Shown here: piece by piece, positions 61,159 to 64,000 of the stretch
Layout: every line of letters begins with the position of its first letter
Numbering within the stretch: the first letter of the stretch is position 1
Assembly: GCF_018598185.1 (NCBI RefSeq)
Contig: NZ_JAHESC010000009.1
Span: forward strand, 1-64,000
Source of the DNA: Dawidia soli
Lineage (GTDB): Bacteria > Bacteroidota > Bacteroidia > Cytophagales > Cyclobacteriaceae
Direction of reading: 5' to 3'
DNA length: 64,000 nt
Position numbers and translations under genes: made by a program
The notes under the pieces: generated by a model
Seen by the model: the letters and a program-made list of their open reading frames with translations, nothing else
Databases searched by the model: none
Told to the model about the DNA's origin: nothing

Positions 61159-62454
61159 ATGCCTGAAATTTTGCCGATCCGTCCCTGGCGGTATAGTAAA
61201 GAACTTACCCGCACCATCGACTCGCTGACCTCTCCCCTGTTCGACGTCGTGTCGGAGAAACAGCGCAAGGCACTCTACCAACATCCGTATAACAGCATTC
61301 ACCTGTCGGTACCGAAAGAAACGCCGGCAGACGCGGGCAAACGCCTGGCGCAGTGGAAACACCAGGGGATCCTGCTGCAAGACCGCCTGCCCGGCATCTA
61401 TGTATACTACCAGTATTTTACCCTGGCGGGTTCGTCCCGGGAGTATTGCCGGAAAGGTTTTATGTGTCACATCCGGGTATACGAGTGGGACGAGCAGGTT
61501 ATTCTGCGACACGAAAACACCATTCCCAAAGCGGTGAACGACCGCATCGATTTGCTCGAAAACACACAGCTGCACGCCAGCGCAACCCATGGGCTGTATA
61601 CAGATTCCACCTTCGAGCTGGAACGATACATGGACGAGGCCATTCAGACGCCTCTTTATGAAACGGAAGACTACCAGGGCGTGCGTGACGTCATGGCCTG
61701 CATTCAGGATCATACCATCGTACAGCGCTTTATCCAGGTTTTGCAGCAAGGCAACGTCATCCTGGCCGACGGCCACCACCGCTATGAAGGATCGCTGGTC
61801 TATAAACACAAACAGCAGGCGGCCAACCCTGCGCATACCGGCCGCGAAGGGTATAACTATCACCTGATGTACCTGACCAACACCGAGGCAGACGACCTGC
61901 GCATTCTGCCGACGCACCGGCTTATCCACGGTCTGCCGGGCTTTGACGAAGAGACCCTGCTACAACGCCTCGAACAAGATTTCACCATTACCCCGCTGGA
62001 CGACGCCGACACCCTGCCGGAAGTGATCGCGGGCAAGCGGTGGGCGTTTGGACTGATGTTCCGCGACAATGCCTACAAGGTACGGCTCAAGCCCGGGGCG
62101 CTGGACTCCATGCCGTGGCCTTTCCCCCCGGTGGTCAAGGCGTTGGACCTGACGGTGATGCACTACTTTATCATTGAAAAAGCGTTGGGGATACCGGGGC
62201 GCGAGCAGCGCAGCGCGACGAATGTCAGCTTTGACCGCAGTTTTGCGGACTGCCTGAAAAAGGTCCTGCAACAAGAGGCGCAACTGGCCATTATCACCAA
62301 CGAGGTTTCGATCGACGAAGTGAAGGCTGTGTGCCATAGCGGATATACGATGCCACAGAAATCGACGTATTTTTACCCCAAGGTTATCGGCGGCTACCTG
62401 TTCAGCTCGATCAGCGAACCAGAATTTGCCCTGCCGGTCTATGCCCCTTTTTAA
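61159..62454 (+). CDS. DUF1015 family protein
   Basis: A 431-residue soluble protein covering the whole DUF1015 family: opening ILPIRPWRYSKELTRTIDSL, then SPLFDVVSEKQRKALYQHPY, and the hallmark VILADGHHRYEGSLVYKHKQ near residue 200, which looks like an active site or metal site with paired His. The family is widespread in anaerobes and Bacteroidota, often near serine or lipid metabolism genes; its activity is not established to my knowledge. It begins 16 bases after the biotin carboxylase gene and ends 8 bases before maf. Confidence 0.87.
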   Translation: MPEILPIRPWRYSKELTRTIDSLTSPLFDVVSEKQRKALYQHPYNSIHLSVPKETPADAGKRLAQWKHQGILLQDRLPGIYVYYQYFTLAGSSREYCRKGFMCHIRVYEWDEQVILRHENTIPKAVNDRIDLLENTQLHASATHGLYTDSTFELERYMDEAIQTPLYETEDYQGVRDVMACIQDHTIVQRFIQVLQQGNVILADGHHRYEGSLVYKHKQQAANPAHTGREGYNYHLMYLTNTEADDLRILPTHRLIHGLPGFDEETLLQRLEQDFTITPLDDADTLPEVIAGKRWAFGLMFRDNAYKVRLKPGALDSMPWPFPPVVKALDLTVMHYFIIEKALGIPGREQRSATNVSFDRSFADCLKKVLQQEAQLAIITNEVSIDEVKAVCHSGYTMPQKSTYFYPKVIGGYLFSSISEPEFALPVYAPF

Positions 62455-62462
62455 ACACCGAT

Positions 62463-63035
62463 ATGACCACATCCCCTACGCGACCGATCATTCTCGCCTC
62501 CAGCTCTCCCCGCAGACAATACCTGATGAAAGAGGCCGGCTTTACCTTTACTGTCGAGAAGCCCGACGTAGAGGAAGACTTTCCGCAAGAGCTGCCGGCC
62601 GACCAGGTGGCCCGCTACCTAGCCGCGAAGAAGGCCGAGTATTTCCGCCCCCGCATGGGCCGCGAGATCATCATCACGGCCGACACGGTCGTGATCCTGG
62701 GCGATCGCATTCTGAATAAACCGCAGGACCGTGCCGAGGCTATCGCGATGCTGCGCGATCTTTCCGGCCGCACACACCGCGTGATGACGGGTGTCTGCAT
62801 GCTTTCACAGGAACGCGAAGAGACGTTTGACGACATTACCGACGTGACGTTTGTCAAGCTGTCGCCCCAGGAGATCGACTTTTACGTAGATACCTATAAA
62901 CCTTATGACAAGGCGGGCGCTTATGGCGCGCAGGACTGGATCGGCCTGGTGGCAATTTCAACGATCGCCGGCTCGTACTTTAACGTGATGGGCCTGCCCA
63001 TTCACAAGGTGTATCAGCACCTGGCAACGTGGTAG
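62463..63035 (+). CDS. maf: Maf-family nucleotide pyrophosphatase (dTTP/UTP type)
   Basis: A 190-residue house-cleaning enzyme that hydrolyses non-canonical or excess NTPs to NMP. Motifs: ILASSSPRRQYLMKEAGF (substrate loop), ITADTVVILGDRILNKP with catalytic Asp, GRTHRVMTGVCM and YDKAGAYGAQDWIGLVAI. The last pattern fits the YhdE/dTTP-UTP branch. Length is normal. It lies 8 bases after the DUF1015 gene; the glycosyltransferase gene starts 11 bases downstream. Confidence 0.93.
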   Translation: MTTSPTRPIILASSSPRRQYLMKEAGFTFTVEKPDVEEDFPQELPADQVARYLAAKKAEYFRPRMGREIIITADTVVILGDRILNKPQDRAEAIAMLRDLSGRTHRVMTGVCMLSQEREETFDDITDVTFVKLSPQEIDFYVDTYKPYDKAGAYGAQDWIGLVAISTIAGSYFNVMGLPIHKVYQHLATW

Positions 63036-63046
63036 AAATAAGAAAA

Positions 63047-63811
63047 ATGGCAACTCTTTCTGTAGTCATCATTACCTTTAACGAGGAGAAAAACATCGGC
63101 CGGTGTATCGAGTCGCTGAAACCTGTAGCCGATGAGTTCGTGATCCTCGACTCGCTCTCTACCGACAGCACCTGTGCTATCATCGAACGCCATGGACTGA
63201 CGCCGGTGCAGCGTGCCTGGACGGGCTATTCGGATTCCAAGAACTACGCCAACAGCCTGACCACGGGCGACTATATCCTGTCGATCGATGCCGACGAGGC
63301 TCTCTCCCCGGCGTTGCAACAAGCGATCTTACAGGTAAAAGCGGCCCCCCGCGCCGAAGTATACGAGGTAAATCGCCTGACAAACTACTGCGGGCGCTGG
63401 ATCCGTCACAGCGGCTGGTACCCCGAGTATAAAATGCGCCTGTTCAAGCAGGGACTCACCCAATGGACAGGCCTGATCCATGAAGAACTGGTCTTTAACG
63501 GGGCCTATACCTCGCAGCGGCTGGACGGCGACCTATATCACTACTCGTACCCGACCATTGAAAGTCACATTCGCAAGATCATCCCCTACTCGGCCCTGGC
63601 GGCAGAAAAGGATTTCAACGCGGGCAAGCGTTACCGGTTTGTTACGCACGGACTGATCAAGCCCTGGTTTATGTTTATGAAGAAGTATTTCCTGCAGGCG
63701 GGCTTCCTGGATGGCTTTTATGGTTTCGTCATTGCCGTCAACTCCGCCTACGAGCGTCACCTGCGGTATCTGCGGTTTCACGAGCTGCGTAAGAATCAGT
63801 CTTCCCGCTAG
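63047..63811 (+). CDS. Family 2 glycosyltransferase (WaaE/KdtX-like)
   Basis: A 254-residue GT-A enzyme from ATG 63047 (MATLSVVIITFNEEKNIGRC). The nucleotide-sugar site appears as FVILDSLSTDSTCAI and the metal-binding D-x-D as SIDADEALS; WYPEYKMRLFKQG and TGLIHEELVFNG fit the WaaE-type subfamily, which adds a hexose to lipopolysaccharide core Hep or Kdo. A membrane-associated hydrophobic end is visible. It is probably part of an envelope-glycan run that continues in the next gene. Confidence 0.87.
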   Translation: MATLSVVIITFNEEKNIGRCIESLKPVADEFVILDSLSTDSTCAIIERHGLTPVQRAWTGYSDSKNYANSLTTGDYILSIDADEALSPALQQAILQVKAAPRAEVYEVNRLTNYCGRWIRHSGWYPEYKMRLFKQGLTQWTGLIHEELVFNGAYTSQRLDGDLYHYSYPTIESHIRKIIPYSALAAEKDFNAGKRYRFVTHGLIKPWFMFMKKYFLQAGFLDGFYGFVIAVNSAYERHLRYLRFHELRKNQSSR

Positions 63812-63820
63812 TGTACTACA

Positions 63821-64000
63821 ATGGCGGCTACTCTTTCCATATTACACCTAAGCTCTGAAAAGACCTGGCGTGGCGGCGAGCAACAGATTGCCTACCTGCT
63901 GGAAGAGCTGGGTAAGCACGGCGTGCAAAATCATGTAGCCGCGCGAAAAGGGTCGGCGTTTGAGGCGCATTGCCGAAGAGAAAATATACCGGTTATCGCC
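63821..64000 (+). CDS. Family 4-type glycosyltransferase, N-terminal fragment cut by window edge
   Basis: Sixty codons open to the window end, starting MAATLSILHLSSEKTWRGGE, then QQIAYLLEELGKHGVQNHVA. The W-R-G-G-E-Q-Q segment is the acceptor-side glycine loop of GT4/WaaG-type enzymes. It begins 9 bases after the family 2 glycosyltransferase stop and presumably acts on the same lipopolysaccharide core. The catalytic C-domain is outside the window. Confidence 0.7.
   Translation, partial: MAATLSILHLSSEKTWRGGEQQIAYLLEELGKHGVQNHVAARKGSAFEAHCRRENIPVIA

Overview
This 64 kb window reads as chromosome from a Bacteroidota bacterium, most likely a Cytophagales member near Chryseolinea or Ohtaekwangia (inferred; no search was run). 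Support comes from a C-terminal type IX secretion (T9SS) sorting domain, phylum-typical families (DUF5686, TonB-like energy transducer, SPOR protein, Hc1-like histone, sphingolipid-type alpha-oxoamine synthase, CNT nucleoside carrier) and promoters of the Bacteroidetes form TTTG-N19-TAnnTTTG. No rRNA, tRNA, CRISPR array, prophage or insertion sequence was found. No gene-free stretch exceeds 300 bases; the longest are 4323-4604 (terminator, small inverted repeat), 16652-16911 (weak promoter) and 15299-15518 (11-bp-period repeat array).

Layout. 1-1036: a subtilase cut by the window edge and its partner lipoprotein; the outermost ~20 bases look like a Tn5/Nextera adapter remnant. 1118-4322: a TrpF-like orphan, an OmpR-type regulator, and an LpxH-like phosphoesterase overlapping a glycosyltransferase. 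4532-9373: a six-gene leftward run (SPOR, TonB-like, FolC, TrmB, TPR, PRC-barrel) with an excellent promoter at one end and a terminator at the other. 9402-14112: a large periplasmic TPR protein with a plug-less outer-membrane barrel. 14276-16651: holA, a repeat array, a rhomboid protease and a TerB-like protein. 16912-20197: a sigma-54 response regulator and a soluble hybrid kinase.

20265-36919 is the most unusual part: four leftward genes in series, encoding an nSTAND1 NTPase with a membrane helix, coiled coil and WD40-like propeller; an outer-membrane barrel; a lipoprotein; and a 3648-residue T9SS cargo built from 15 Ig-like and 6 PKD-like modules plus other domains. I suggest this is a cell-surface adhesion or sensing system with an ATPase switch.

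37064-40348 is the classical thrS-infC-rpmI-rplT translation operon. 40406-48255 holds DUF5686, SanA-like, TrmH, NupC, bifunctional-nuclease-like and etfBA genes. 48430-57120 mixes a small TPR protein, a haem-type lipoprotein, dnaB, mpl, a DEDDh exonuclease, an M48 protease, an FAH hydrolase and an M23 peptidase. 57133-59530 groups a Bcp peroxiredoxin carrying a histone-H1-like tail, a 58-residue Hc1-like protein and an alpha-oxoamine synthase. 59643-64000 runs rightward: biotin carboxylase, DUF1015, Maf, a family 2 glycosyltransferase and the start of a family 4 glycosyltransferase.
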